Shown: positions 1 through 8,935, counted from the first letter of the stretch. The stretch: 64,000 nt of DNA from Flavobacterium sp. Root901 (GCF_001429765.1 NZ_LMJB01000006.1:514338-578337); one strand, 5' to 3'. Program-made: numbers and translations. The notes: generated by a model from the letters alone, not told the origin.

Positions 1-1778
1 GCTTCGTTTAACTGCATCACTTCACCGGGAATTTTTTCAATAAAAAGATCAATCATATCCTGTTTAAATTTAGGATCGCCGGGTGATACCTGATCGAGAA
101 AAGACAAATCTATTTTTCTCTTTTTTATCAGTGTAATGTCTTTACTCATTACGGTTTTTATAGCTTCTAAAAGTATTTCCTGTTTAAAAGGTTTTGGTAC
201 ATAACCATTCATTCCTTCTTTATAACAGCGTTCCTGTTCGCCAACCAGAGAATGTGCTGTCATGGCAATAATAGGAATGTTTGAATGCAGTTCGTTTCGA
301 ATATAGTTTGTAGTCTGGTACCCATCTTTAACAGGCATCTGAAGGTCCATCAAAATAAGATCGTATTTATTTTGTAATAAAAAATCGATTCCTATTTTAC
401 CATTTTCGGCAATATCCAATTCAAAACCAAAATTATGGATAACGTTTTTTACCAGTTTCTGATTTAAAGCATTGTCTTCGCAAAGAAGTATTTTTAGCGA
501 GCCGGGATTGTATTCAGAAATTGTTTTGGCTGTGGTTTCAATATACTGGGCTTTTTTATAAGTAAGCGTAAAGAAAAATTCAGAGCCGCGGCCTTCTTTG
601 CTTTTTACCTGAATTTCTGAGTTTTGCAATTCAATTAATTGTTTTACGATATTAAGGCCAAGTCCGGTGCCGCCAAATTTTCGTGTTGTACTCTCTTCTG
701 CCTGTGTAAATCTTTCAAAAATTGCAGTAAGTTTATCTTCTCGAATTCCTATTCCGGTATCTTTAACAGAAAATCTAAGCGAATAATGGTCTTCTGTTTC
801 GGCTGTTTTTTTTACAGAAATGGTTATTTCACCATCTTCTGTAAATTTAATTGCGTTGCCGGCAAGATTAACCAATATCTGATTTAATCTTCCCTGATCG
901 CCAATTACATTTTCAGGCATATCTGCATCTAAAAAAAGATTGAATTCAACATTTTGTGGAACTTTTACTTTGAGTAAATCGTAAACATGCTTTAATGTAT
1001 TTTTTAAATTAAAGGGATGTGTATCAATGGTTAAATTGCCTGATTCTATTTTAGAAAGATCCAAAATATCATTTACGATTAAAAGTAAATTTTCCTGGGC
1101 TATTTGTACGCTGTCAATATAATCGCGCTGATCTGCATTTAGGTTTGTCTGCGCCAGAAGGTCTGTAAAACCAATTATAGCATTCAAAGGCGTTCTGATT
1201 TCGTGGCTCATGTTGGCCAAAAAGCTGTCTTTTGCCAGTACAGCACGCTGTGCAATTTTTTTCTGAGCGGCTAATTCAATATTTTTTGTTCTTAATTCCA
1301 AAAGATTCATAACGTGTCTGGCAATTATTGAAAGTGCATTTTTCTGATTTTCATTAAGTTCTTTAGAAACATGGTCTATGGCACAAATAGTTCCAATATT
1401 ATAACCGTCAGGCGTTGTAAGCGGAATTCCTGCATAAAACCTGATTTTAAAACCGCCTGTCACATTGGGATCATTTTTAAAACGCTCATTTAAATGCGTA
1501 TCGCCAATTTCAACCATTTCTGATTCGAGGATCGTATATTGACAAAAACTAATTTCGCGGGGGACTTCTGTTACTCCAATTCCAATTTCAGACTTAAACC
1601 ATTGTCTGTTTCCATCAATAAAAGAAATATGAGCAATAGGGACAGCACATATATAAGAAACAAGTTTTGTTGCATCATCAAAAGCATTTTCCGGCAGCGT
1701 ATCAAGAATGTTATAACGTTTTAATGCTGCAAGACGTTCGAGTTCATTGTTTGGTATAGGATATTGAGGAGTATTCAT
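1..1778 (-). CDS. GAF-domain hybrid sensor histidine kinase/response regulator (3' end outside window)
   Basis: About 592 codons are visible, from the ATG at 1778 down to the left edge, with no stop. Order: an N-terminal GAF domain (about residues 20-165, no membrane segment), a HisKA dimerisation helix with phospho-acceptor His192 in a SHEIRTP motif, an HATPase with the N, G1 (DTGIGI) and G2 (GGTGLGL) boxes, then a receiver domain whose phospho-acceptor is Asp478 in LILMDLQMP. The last visible residues look like the start of an Hpt domain, so a full phosphorelay in one chain is likely. GAF-first cytosolic kinases of this type usually sense a soluble ligand or redox state; the ligand cannot be read here. 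It is transcribed away from the BlaI gene across a roughly 280-base spacer. Confidence 0.9.
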   Translation of the reverse strand, partial: MNTPQYPIPNNELERLAALKRYNILDTLPENAFDDATKLVSYICAVPIAHISFIDGNRQWFKSEIGIGVTEVPREISFCQYTILESEMVEIGDTHLNERFKNDPNVTGGFKIRFYAGIPLTTPDGYNIGTICAIDHVSKELNENQKNALSIIARHVMNLLELRTKNIELAAQKKIAQRAVLAKDSFLANMSHEIRTPLNAIIGFTDLLAQTNLNADQRDYIDSVQIAQENLLLIVNDILDLSKIESGNLTIDTHPFNLKNTLKHVYDLLKVKVPQNVEFNLFLDADMPENVIGDQGRLNQILVNLAGNAIKFTEDGEITISVKKTAETEDHYSLRFSVKDTGIGIREDKLTAIFERFTQAEESTTRKFGGTGLGLNIVKQLIELQNSEIQVKSKEGRGSEFFFTLTYKKAQYIETTAKTISEYNPGSLKILLCEDNALNQKLVKNVIHNFGFELDIAENGKIGIDFLLQNKYDLILMDLQMPVKDGYQTTNYIRNELHSNIPIIAMTAHSLVGEQERCYKEGMNGYVPKPFKQEILLEAIKTVMSKDITLIKKRKIDLSFLDQVSPGDPKFKQDMIDLFIEKIPGEVMQLNE

Positions 1779-1984
1779 TTGCTTGAAGTAAAGTACAAAA
1801 GTATAAATAATAATAGTTAAAGAATTCTAAAATAATGGCTGGACCCGCAAAAAACCACACAATTATCCCTTAATATCTATTTTATTTTTGAAATGTAAGA
1901 TTTACCATAATAGAATCTGGCAGCCTGAAAAATAAGGCAATGGGATAAAATCAGAATCCCATATTTTTTGTAGTTACTAAAGAA

Positions 1985-2038
1985 TTAGTTAAAAAACTAA
2001 AAAATTAGTTTGTCTACTAATTAATTAGTAGTATCTTG
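1985..2038 (+). promoter_or_regulatory. BlaI-type operator inside the promoter of the blaI-M56 operon
   Basis: CTACTAATTAATTAGTAG at 2014-2031 is a perfect 18-bp palindrome. It fills the 19-bp spacer between a -33 TTG (2010-2012) and a -7-like TATCTTG (2032-2038, one T short of TAnnTTTG). A second palindromic site, TTAGTT-AAAA-AACTAA, lies at 1985-2000. BlaI/MecI repressors bind short dyads in their own promoters, so autorepression is the natural reading. The start codon follows at 2056. Confidence 0.75.
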
Positions 2039-2055
2039 CATCAAAATATTTAACC

Positions 2056-2418
2056 ATGATAAAATTAGCAAAACGGGAAGAACAAATTATGCAGGTATTT
2101 TGGGATTTGAAAAAAGCCTTTATACGAGATGTTATTCCATTACTGCCAGACCCAAAGCCTCATTATAACAGTGTAGCCACAATAGTTAAGATTTTGGCAG
2201 AAAAAGGTTTTTTGAATTATGAAACAGCCGGAAATATGCACTGCTTTTATCCAATTATCAGCAGAGAAGAATACCAGCAGTTTGCATTAAAAGATATTGT
2301 TAGTCAGTATTTTGATAATTCTTATCCCAGAATGCTGGCCTTTTTTGCAAAAGAACAAAAGCTTTCAGAAAATGAATTGGATGAAATTGTCAGCATCATT
2401 AAAAAAGAAAAGTTATGA
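2056..2418 (+). CDS. BlaI/MecI/CopY family transcriptional repressor
   Basis: A 120-residue winged-helix protein. Its N-terminal EEQIMQVFWDLKKAFIRDV and the following VATIVKILAEKGFL are typical of the BlaI/MecI DNA-binding domain, and a C-terminal helical part serves for dimerisation. In this family the partner membrane metallopeptidase triggers cleavage or release of the repressor. The stop overlaps the next start (ATGA at 2415-2418), so the pair is translationally coupled. Many such pairs in Bacteroidota are not linked to a beta-lactamase, and none is present here, so the induced response is unknown. Confidence 0.9.
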   Translation: MIKLAKREEQIMQVFWDLKKAFIRDVIPLLPDPKPHYNSVATIVKILAEKGFLNYETAGNMHCFYPIISREEYQQFALKDIVSQYFDNSYPRMLAFFAKEQKLSENELDEIVSIIKKEKL

Positions 2419-3443
2419 TCCCTTATATTCTATACACAGCGCTAATCCTTTCAGCTTGTTTTATATTTTATAAACTGCTTTTGCAAAAGGAAACATTTTT
2501 CCACTTAAACAGATATGTATTATTATCGTGTATGGTGCTGGCTTTTACGCTGCCTTTAGTTCCGGTTCCGCATCAATTATCGTTTAGAAAAATTCCTGCT
2601 GAAGCAAGTCATACTATTATCCATAGTCCGGTTAAAAATACAGCTTCGGCAATAATAAAAGAACAGCCTGTCGAGACCACAACGCCCGAAGAAACAAAAC
2701 AACTGATAAATGTTGAAGTCTTATTGCAGGTTCTCATTTATTTATACTGGTTTGGAGTGATAATATTTGGACTTAATTTTTTAATGCAGGCTGTTATATT
2801 ACTCGTTAGAACCAATTCTAAATCTGTAATTCAGGATGGTAAATTTCGAATTGTTGAAATAACAGAGGATAAAGCTCCATGTTCTTTTGGCAGCAGCATT
2901 TTTATTAATCCTGAAAAATACGAATGGGAAACCTATAATCAGATTTTGCTGCATGAAAAAATTCATATTGAACAGAAACATACTATTGATCTTTTGCTTG
3001 CCGAAATCGCCCTGATCTTTCAATGGTTTAATCCATTTGCCTGGCAGTGGCGAAAAGCATTAGAAACAAATCTTGAGTTTTTAACAGATGACCAAATGCT
3101 GCGTCATGATACTGTCGAAAAAGAAAGTTATCAATTTAGCCTGCTAAAAGTAGCAGCCCCGCAATTTCCTTTGAGTCTTACAACCAATTATAATCAATCA
3201 TTATTAAAAAAACGAATCATCATGATGAACTCAAAAAAATCAAATGTGCACACGACGTGGAAATATTTTTTCCTGATCCCGCTATTGGTTCTTTTTGCCT
3301 GCCTTTTTAATCAACCGGCAGCGCAAAGTCAAAACCTGCATTCTAATACAGAATCAAAACAAAGCAATCATACAGGACGGAATGAAAACAGACGGAAACT
3401 GGTTTGCCGTTATCAAAAACAATACTGTAGAAATTACTTTTAA
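2415..3443 (+). CDS. BlaR1-like M56 family membrane metallopeptidase, N-terminal part of a frameshifted gene
   Basis: 342 residues. Several N-terminal membrane helices are followed by a zincin motif HEKIH at residues 180-184 (LLHEKIHIEQKH) and a final membrane helix near residues 285-300 (YFFLIPLLVLFACLF). This matches M56/BlaR1 sensors. After about residue 315 the reading becomes low-complexity and Arg/Asn-rich, unlike the family, while the next frame carries a sensible continuation. Dropping one A from the AAAA run at 3356-3359 joins the two frames into one protein of about 670 residues. So the gene is probably split by a one-base insertion (mutation or assembly error). The catalytic half is intact in either case. 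Confidence 0.8.
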   Translation: MIPYILYTALILSACFIFYKLLLQKETFFHLNRYVLLSCMVLAFTLPLVPVPHQLSFRKIPAEASHTIIHSPVKNTASAIIKEQPVETTTPEETKQLINVEVLLQVLIYLYWFGVIIFGLNFLMQAVILLVRTNSKSVIQDGKFRIVEITEDKAPCSFGSSIFINPEKYEWETYNQILLHEKIHIEQKHTIDLLLAEIALIFQWFNPFAWQWRKALETNLEFLTDDQMLRHDTVEKESYQFSLLKVAAPQFPLSLTTNYNQSLLKKRIIMMNSKKSNVHTTWKYFFLIPLLVLFACLFNQPAAQSQNLHSNTESKQSNHTGRNENRRKLVCRYQKQYCRNYF

Positions 3444-4437
3444 AAGTGACGAAGACAGCAGCTCATCTCATACTTTTCAATTAAGTGAGTTAAGCAGTAT
3501 TCCGAGAGATAAAGAAGGCGAATTTACGCTTACCCGCGAAGCCGGTACAATGTCTTTTACCGGAAAATTTGAAGGAGAAAGAGGAATGGGAACTTATAAA
3601 TTTACTTCAAACAAAGAGTACAGCACCGCGATGCGTAAAGAAGGAGTGGAGCTGAAAGAGAATGACCTGATTGTTTTCTTTCTGATAAACATCAAAGTTT
3701 CTTATGCTCAAATGCTTAAGAAAAATGGTTTTAAAGATTTAGACAAAGATCAAATTATTCCGCTTGCTGCATTAGAAGTTGACCAGGCATATATTACTTC
3801 TATTAAAAAATCAATTCCGGATATTGATTTAGAAAATCTTGTTCCATTTAAATCACTTGGTATCGACAATGCATTTATTGAAGAGATACGAAATTCAGGT
3901 TATAAAGACGTAAGTCCGGGAAATATTATTGCTTTAAAATCGCAGGGAATTGATGCAAAATACATTAACGATTTTCGCAGTTCTACTAAAAATGAAAACA
4001 AAGCTGAAAATAAATCCAGTAAAAATGAGGATGACGACGATGACAGTGATGATAACATTATTGCTTTTAAAGCCTTAAACATTGATAAAGCATTTATAGA
4101 TTCTTTTAAAGCATTGGGATACAATAACATTTCAAAAAGTGATCTTATCGCCATGAAGTCACTAAATGTAACGCCGGAATATATAAAAAGTTTTCAAAAT
4201 GCAGGATATAAAAATATTGAAGCAGAAAATTTGATTGCGCTTAAATCCCAGGAAGTTACACCAGATTTAGTGAATGAATACAAAAGCCTTGGATTTGACG
4301 ATTTTGATCTGGAAGAAATTGTAGGCGCAAAAGCCACTGGTACAACACCATCTTATATTAAATCGATGCGATCAAAAGGGTATAATTTTAAAAGCCTAGA
4401 TCGATATATTGCCCTAAAAGCTTTGGCAGCTAATTAA
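3382..4437 (+). CDS. C-terminal repeat region of the M56 peptidase, displaced in frame (or separate ORF)
   Basis: The reading frame is open from 3295, but the first ATG is at 3382. It first gives a beta-rich segment (GNWFAVIKNNTVEITF, then a LTREAGTMSFTGKFEG stretch) seen at the C-terminus of many flavobacterial M56 proteins. It then gives about eight degenerate 29-residue repeats of the form GY-x(6)-LIALKS-x(3)-P-x-YI-x(2)-F, broken by an acidic linker (about residues 210-222 of this reading). No signal peptide or membrane segment is present, which fits the detached periplasmic tail of the upstream gene better than an independent protein. If a true separate gene, it would be a soluble repeat protein of unknown role. 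Confidence 0.6.
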   Translation: MKTDGNWFAVIKNNTVEITFKSDEDSSSSHTFQLSELSSIPRDKEGEFTLTREAGTMSFTGKFEGERGMGTYKFTSNKEYSTAMRKEGVELKENDLIVFFLINIKVSYAQMLKKNGFKDLDKDQIIPLAALEVDQAYITSIKKSIPDIDLENLVPFKSLGIDNAFIEEIRNSGYKDVSPGNIIALKSQGIDAKYINDFRSSTKNENKAENKSSKNEDDDDDSDDNIIAFKALNIDKAFIDSFKALGYNNISKSDLIAMKSLNVTPEYIKSFQNAGYKNIEAENLIALKSQEVTPDLVNEYKSLGFDDFDLEEIVGAKATGTTPSYIKSMRSKGYNFKSLDRYIALKALAAN

Positions 4438-4480
4438 ACTTATTTGAATTAGTTTATTAAAATCAGGTTGTAAGACTATA

Positions 4481-4515
4481 AAATCCCATTTCATTTCGAA
4501 ATGGGATTTTTTTAT
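4481..4515 (+). terminator. Rho-independent terminator after the M56 gene
   Basis: A 12-bp stem (AAATCCCATTTC / GAAATGGGATTT) with a 5-base loop, followed by a T run. It ends the blaI-M56 transcript. Confidence 0.85.
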
Positions 4516-4626
4516 TTTGTTCTATAATGCAATAAATTGAAAATGAATTATTTGCCTGCTTATTATTCCTGTTGTTTAATGGTTAAAATTCTTAAATTTA
4601 TATTTTATTATTCTAAAATAAGTTAA

Positions 4627-5217
4627 ATGGAGTCAGGAGCAGCATTATTTTTAAAATCGGTAACGGAAATCTGTCCCAATGTGACCGAAAATGAATTGCA
4701 CCAGTTTGCTTCAAAACTTACTATTTTGGAATTAAATAAAAAAGAATATTTCCAGCAGTTTGGAAAAGTTCAAAAAAACATAGGTTTTGTTGCCACAGGA
4801 CTTGTACGTTCGTCTTTTATAGACAATGACGGAAATGAAATTACAGTTGGTTTTTATGCTGAGGGCGATTATGCTACCCATTATCCTGCATTTATCACCC
4901 AGCAGCCCAGCAAATATTCCATTCAGTGTTTGGAACCCACAACTATGGTTTGTCTTTCGTATGATGACATACAATGGATTTACGAAAACTTACCCAATTT
5001 TGAAAGATACGGCCGACTGGTTGCCGAAGAAATTTTGAAACGTCAGCAGGCTCGTATTGAAAGCTTTATATTTCAAACGGCAGAAGAACGTTATCTTCAT
5101 TTTATTAAGCAGCATTCAGGCTTATTTAACAGGGTTTCTATTTCCCATTTGTGTAGTTTTTTGGGTATAGAAAGACAAACACTCACCAGAATTAGACAAA
5201 AATTAGCTCACCAATAG
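4627..5217 (+). CDS. Crp/Fnr family transcriptional regulator
   Basis: 196 residues. A cyclic-nucleotide-binding-like beta-roll (about residues 25-115, with VATGLVRSSFIDNDGNEITVGFY) is followed by a dimerisation helix and a C-terminal helix-turn-helix (SHLCSFLGIERQTLTRIRQKL). The GE-x-AL and RSA signature for cAMP contact is not evident and no cysteine cluster for an FeS centre is seen, so the ligand is unclear. The gene lies 76 bases before a NAD(P)H oxidoreductase gene, which makes the redox genes downstream its probable targets. Confidence 0.88.
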   Translation: MESGAALFLKSVTEICPNVTENELHQFASKLTILELNKKEYFQQFGKVQKNIGFVATGLVRSSFIDNDGNEITVGFYAEGDYATHYPAFITQQPSKYSIQCLEPTTMVCLSYDDIQWIYENLPNFERYGRLVAEEILKRQQARIESFIFQTAEERYLHFIKQHSGLFNRVSISHLCSFLGIERQTLTRIRQKLAHQ

Positions 5218-5293
5218 GTTTTTGACACATTTGTGTCAGGCATGCCCCTCCTTTATTTAAAACCTTTGCAGTGTAAAATTAAAACAATCTGCA

Positions 5294-5881
5294 ATGAAAA
5301 CGAATATTTTACTTATACTGGGGCATCCTTCTCAAAACTCTTTTTGCAATGCATTGCTTAATGCATACAGAAAAGGAGCAGAATTAGCCGGAGCAAACTG
5401 CAAGACACTTTATATATCAGAACTGGATTTTGATGTAAATCTTGCGGACGGTTACAAAAACGGAGAAAAGTTACAATTAGAAGAAGATTTGGCTGAGGCT
5501 CAAAAACTTATTTTATGGGCAGACCATCTGGTATTGGCTTATCCAAATTGGTGGGGCTTTATGCCAGCCGTTACAAAAGGATTTATTGATCGTATTTTTC
5601 TGCCAGACTTTGCATTCAAACACCATTCCGGAAAAATATTCCCTGAAAAACTTTTAAAAGGAAAAAGCTTAAGGCTTCTCGTTACGATGGACACACCAAA
5701 ATGGTGGTTTTATCTGATTTATCGCGCCTCACAATATCAAATTTTGAAAGATATCGTGTTTGGCTATGTAGGATTTGATCCGATTCAGTTTTCGACTTTT
5801 GGATTCATCCGAAAATCAACAGAAAATCAGCGTATGAAATGGCTTAAGAAAGTAGAAAAATTAGGAATGAAGCTTAAATAA
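5294..5881 (+). CDS. NAD(P)H-dependent oxidoreductase, flavodoxin-like fold
   Basis: 195 residues, matching the NQO/KefF/MdaB family of FAD- or FMN-dependent quinone reductases. ILLILGHPSQNSFCNAL is the N-terminal phosphate-binding loop region. LVLAYPNWWGFMPAVTKGFIDRIF is the family hallmark around the flavin site. Such enzymes carry out two-electron reduction of quinones or nitro compounds. It is cytosolic with no signal peptide. It starts a run of four closely spaced genes after the Crp-type regulator (gaps of about 30, 6 and 34 bases), suggesting one transcript for detoxification of electrophiles. Confidence 0.88.
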   Translation: MKTNILLILGHPSQNSFCNALLNAYRKGAELAGANCKTLYISELDFDVNLADGYKNGEKLQLEEDLAEAQKLILWADHLVLAYPNWWGFMPAVTKGFIDRIFLPDFAFKHHSGKIFPEKLLKGKSLRLLVTMDTPKWWFYLIYRASQYQILKDIVFGYVGFDPIQFSTFGFIRKSTENQRMKWLKKVEKLGMKLK

Positions 5882-5910
5882 TAACAATCAAATTTATAAA
5901 ACTAAATATC

Positions 5911-6141
5911 ATGAGACATCTTACAAAAGAGCATACTACTGCTCACATTGAACCAAAAAGAGGATTCAGAATTCATTTATTAGTGTTTGTATTAACTGTT
6001 CCGGTGGTTTGGACCGTATGGTTTTTAACAGACAGAACCTACCTGTGGCCGCTTTGGCAAAATGCAGTGTGGGGAACAGGGGTGTTGTTTCACTTTTTGG
6101 GAGTTTTCTATTTTAAAAACAGAATAAATCTTAAAAGCTAA
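5911..6141 (+). CDS. 2TM domain-containing membrane protein
   Basis: 76 residues with two hydrophobic helices (about 21-40 and 51-68) separated by a short polar turn (DRTYLWPLWQ), and a His/Lys-rich N-terminus. This is the layout of the Bacteroidota 2TM family, which is often fused to or beside LytTR regulators. Function unknown. It sits tightly within the redox operon. Confidence 0.75.
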   Translation: MRHLTKEHTTAHIEPKRGFRIHLLVFVLTVPVVWTVWFLTDRTYLWPLWQNAVWGTGVLFHFLGVFYFKNRINLKS

Positions 6142-6147
6142 GAAACA

Positions 6148-6912
6148 ATGACGAAAATACTTTTTTCAATTCCAAAAAAAATACAAGGAATTATTACAGC
6201 AATCTTTCTTTTGCAGGGTTTGGCTGCAGAAGCACAGCATTCGAAAATTAATAATAAAGAAGAAAAAATGACAGCTCTGATTACACGTTACGAAGTAAAA
6301 AAAGAAAATCTGGAAAAGTTTCAAATAGCTGTTTCAGATTATGTGAAGGAATCCCTTTCTGATGAAAGCAATATTATGTCTGAAGCTTATTTTGAACAGG
6401 AAAACCAAACAGTGATTTGGTTATTTGAACGCTGGACGAGTCAAAATGAATTGGATAAATTTAGAACCAATTCAGTATCTAAAACGGTAAAATCTTTAGT
6501 AAAAACAGCATTGTCTAAACCAGAAAGAGCAATCTATATAAAAGATTTAGAACCTATATCAAAACAAGAATGGCGCAGAGCCAGCAAAGCAGAAGATAAA
6601 CAGCTGACTATTATGCTTTTTGTTGATGCTCAAAAAGGTACAGAAGAAAATTTTAAAAAGGTATACCACAAAGCAATGCCGCAATTTAGAAGCGAACCGG
6701 GCGTAGTAACCTATCAGCTTTCAGAATTAAAAGAAGACAGTTCGCAGTTTGTAACCTTTGAAAAATTCCGAAGTAACGATGCCTTTCAGTATCACTTAAA
6801 TTTTCCTCCCATTCAGCCGGTTATTGATTATTTGAATACAAGCATTAAAAAGCAGCCGTTTCAGGACGGCATCCATAACCTGATCGAGTTTGCACCTCTT
6901 ATTCGTGAATAA
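6148..6912 (+). CDS. Exported protein with two antibiotic biosynthesis monooxygenase (ABM) domains
   Basis: 254 residues with a signal peptide (residues 1-29, ending AAEAQ). Two ferredoxin-like ABM repeats follow: about 43-130 (ALITRYEVKKENLEKFQIAV, IWLFERWTSQNELDKF) and 145-235 (IMLFVDAQKGTEENFKKV, FVTFEKFRSNDAFQYH). Members oxidise quinones or small aromatics without cofactors, or act as heme- or stress-linked binding proteins. Tandem domains and export are less usual. Internal ATGs exist (one at 6268 would remove the signal peptide), but the leader is a convincing Sec signal, so the long form is preferred. Confidence 0.8.
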   Translation: MTKILFSIPKKIQGIITAIFLLQGLAAEAQHSKINNKEEKMTALITRYEVKKENLEKFQIAVSDYVKESLSDESNIMSEAYFEQENQTVIWLFERWTSQNELDKFRTNSVSKTVKSLVKTALSKPERAIYIKDLEPISKQEWRRASKAEDKQLTIMLFVDAQKGTEENFKKVYHKAMPQFRSEPGVVTYQLSELKEDSSQFVTFEKFRSNDAFQYHLNFPPIQPVIDYLNTSIKKQPFQDGIHNLIEFAPLIRE

Positions 6913-6946
6913 TAAAAACAATAAATAATTTTTAAAACCTTAAAAA

Positions 6947-7765
6947 ATGAAAACAATTAATAAAATGATCGCTGCTGTTATAACAAGCGTATTGGCAGTA
7001 TTAAATGCAGAAGCACAAGTAACCGTAAAAACGAAAGAAATGAAAACAATGAATGAACTAGAAATTGTAAACAAATTGTCAACTCAGTCTGCAGTTGTCA
7101 ATATGCCGGTAACCAAATTATTAAATGCACCGGGAAACGAAGCTTTAAGAGATTTTTTCTTTACTCCGGTAAAAGATAAATCAGCTTTAAAAGGAAAAAA
7201 AATCGCTGTTATTGTAGCAGACGGATTTGAAGAAATTGAACTGACAGGTCCTGTCTGGTATTTTAAAGAATTAGGAGCAGAGGTTGAAATCGTAGCGCCA
7301 AAATTCAATCCGGCGCCGGAACGTTACGGTTTGGCATATCCTGAAATGTCAAATACGCATGTAATGGCAATACAATATTTACAGCCTGTTGGATGGATTA
7401 AATTTGACCGAACTGCAGATCAGATAAAAGTAAGTGATTATGATGCGGTATTTATTCCGGGCGGTGCATGGAATCCGGATAATCTTCGCAATGATAAAGA
7501 TGTTATTAAATTTATTCAGGATTTCAATAAATCAGGAAAATTAATTGCTGCCATTTGTCACGCTCCGGTTGTGTTAGCCTCTGCTGATATTTTAAAAGGG
7601 AGAAAATTAACCGGATATTGGAATATTCAGGTTGATTTGAAAAATGCTGGCGGAACAATACTGGAACAAAGCGTAGTAACAGATGGAAACATCATTACAA
7701 GCCGTCATCCTATCGATGTTGCTGATTTTTCAAGAGCGGTTGAAAACTGGCTTGTTAAAAAATAA
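6947..7765 (+). CDS. Exported DJ-1/PfpI family protein (class I glutamine amidotransferase-like)
   Basis: 272 residues. A signal peptide ends in LNAEAQ near residue 24. The domain starts at about residue 83 (GKKIAVIVADGFEEIEL), with the nucleophile elbow AAICHAP at Cys204 and the conserved Glu in FEEIE. The family includes glyoxalase III/deglycase and chaperone-like members. An exported copy would act in the periplasm. The final gene of the redox run, it may handle reactive carbonyls with the neighbouring ABM protein and quinone reductase (inference from context). Confidence 0.82.
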   Translation: MKTINKMIAAVITSVLAVLNAEAQVTVKTKEMKTMNELEIVNKLSTQSAVVNMPVTKLLNAPGNEALRDFFFTPVKDKSALKGKKIAVIVADGFEEIELTGPVWYFKELGAEVEIVAPKFNPAPERYGLAYPEMSNTHVMAIQYLQPVGWIKFDRTADQIKVSDYDAVFIPGGAWNPDNLRNDKDVIKFIQDFNKSGKLIAAICHAPVVLASADILKGRKLTGYWNIQVDLKNAGGTILEQSVVTDGNIITSRHPIDVADFSRAVENWLVKK

Positions 7766-7794
7766 TATTTTTAAGTATTATTTTATTCTAAATA

Positions 7795-7829
7795 AATTTC
7801 CCTGAATGTTTTTAAGCTTTCAGGGAAAT
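7795..7829 (+). terminator. Hairpin after the redox operon
   Basis: An 11-bp stem (ATTTCCCTGAA / TTCAGGGAAAT) with a 13-base loop. The T-run is weak, so termination is likely but not certain. Confidence 0.5.
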
Positions 7830-7894
7830 ACTATTTTGATATACAGTGCTTTGTGTTTTAATTTTATCTATTTTTATTGTGATAATTTTAATTT

Positions 7895-8935
7895 ATGGAT
7901 TTACCCGCACTGCCTTTTTACAGAAAATACAGCCTGATTTTTAAAGCGGTTATTGCCGGCGGAATATTAGGTATGCTGTATTCAGCTATTATCGATTCAG
8001 GATCAGATCATGTATATTTCAGACTTTTGCTGAGTACTTTAATCGGAATTTCCATTGGCTTTATTATTATCATTTTAGAGAAGTCACTTGCTTATTTAAA
8101 CAGGTATTCTTTTAGAGTAAGTATGGTCTTAAAGGCACTTATTTACAGTTTTAGTATTCTTATTTTTTTACTCTTTTTTGTAGTTATTTATACTACTACA
8201 GTAATGCATATTTCTTATCAGGAGGCTGTTCAGGAATATATGGCAAATCGTCTGTTTAATGATTTTTTGTTCTCATTTGGAGCTTCTGTTTTTTTAATTC
8301 TTTTTCTGGAAATCAGTAGTTTGTTAAGTGCTGGTTTCTTTTATAATTATTTTACAGGACAATATCATAAACCAATTCAGGAAGAAAGAATTTTTATGTT
8401 TGTTGATGTAAAATCATCTACAACACTCGCCGAGCAGTTAGGAGATGTTCTTTACAGCAGTTTACTTCAAGATTTATTTAATGATTTTAACAATGCGATC
8501 CTGGCTTCCCGTGCAGAAATCTATCAATATGCCGGAGACGAAATTATCCTGACCTGGAAATCTTCAAAGGGATTAAAAGAAAATCGATGTTTGTATTGCT
8601 TTTATCTTTTAAAACGGGAGATTAAAAATAAGGAAGAATATTATCAGAAGACCTATCATACAGTTCCAAAATTTAAAGCCGGAATGCACATAGGAACTGC
8701 CGTTACAACCTGGGTGGGAAAGGTAAAGAAAGAAATTGTGTATCACGGCGACGTTTTAAACACAACTTCCAGAATTCAGTGTAAATGTAATGAACTGAAT
8801 CACGATTTTGTGGTCTCAGAAACTATGAAAAATGCCTTAATTCCTAATTCATCTGTAAAGTATACACAGCAGGGAGAAATACTGCTAAGAGGAAAAGCAA
8901 AACCAACCCAGCTTTTTACTGTTGATTTTAATTGA
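7895..8935 (+). CDS. Membrane-anchored class III adenylate/guanylate cyclase
   Basis: 346 residues. Four or five N-terminal membrane helices fill residues 1-165. A cytosolic class III cyclase domain follows. Both metal aspartates are present (FVDVKSST and YAGDEI), as is the N-x(3)-R transition-state pair (VLNTTSRIQ), so the enzyme should be active. The residues that set adenine versus guanine specificity cannot be assigned by eye. It stands alone: its promoter side has the hairpin of the previous operon and the next gene is a TonB receptor. The Crp-type regulator at 4627 is near, but I see no evidence that it binds the product. Confidence 0.85.
   Translation: MDLPALPFYRKYSLIFKAVIAGGILGMLYSAIIDSGSDHVYFRLLLSTLIGISIGFIIIILEKSLAYLNRYSFRVSMVLKALIYSFSILIFLLFFVVIYTTTVMHISYQEAVQEYMANRLFNDFLFSFGASVFLILFLEISSLLSAGFFYNYFTGQYHKPIQEERIFMFVDVKSSTTLAEQLGDVLYSSLLQDLFNDFNNAILASRAEIYQYAGDEIILTWKSSKGLKENRCLYCFYLLKREIKNKEEYYQKTYHTVPKFKAGMHIGTAVTTWVGKVKKEIVYHGDVLNTTSRIQCKCNELNHDFVVSETMKNALIPNSSVKYTQQGEILLRGKAKPTQLFTVDFN

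Noticed and set aside
3340..3443. Programmed ribosomal frameshift in the M56 gene
   Set aside because: No slippery heptamer or downstream pseudoknot is visible; a one-base insertion in an A run explains it more simply.
4627..8935. cAMP signalling pair of Crp-type regulator and class III cyclase
   Set aside because: The regulator lacks a recognisable cAMP-binding signature and the genes are separated by an operon; proximity alone is not enough.
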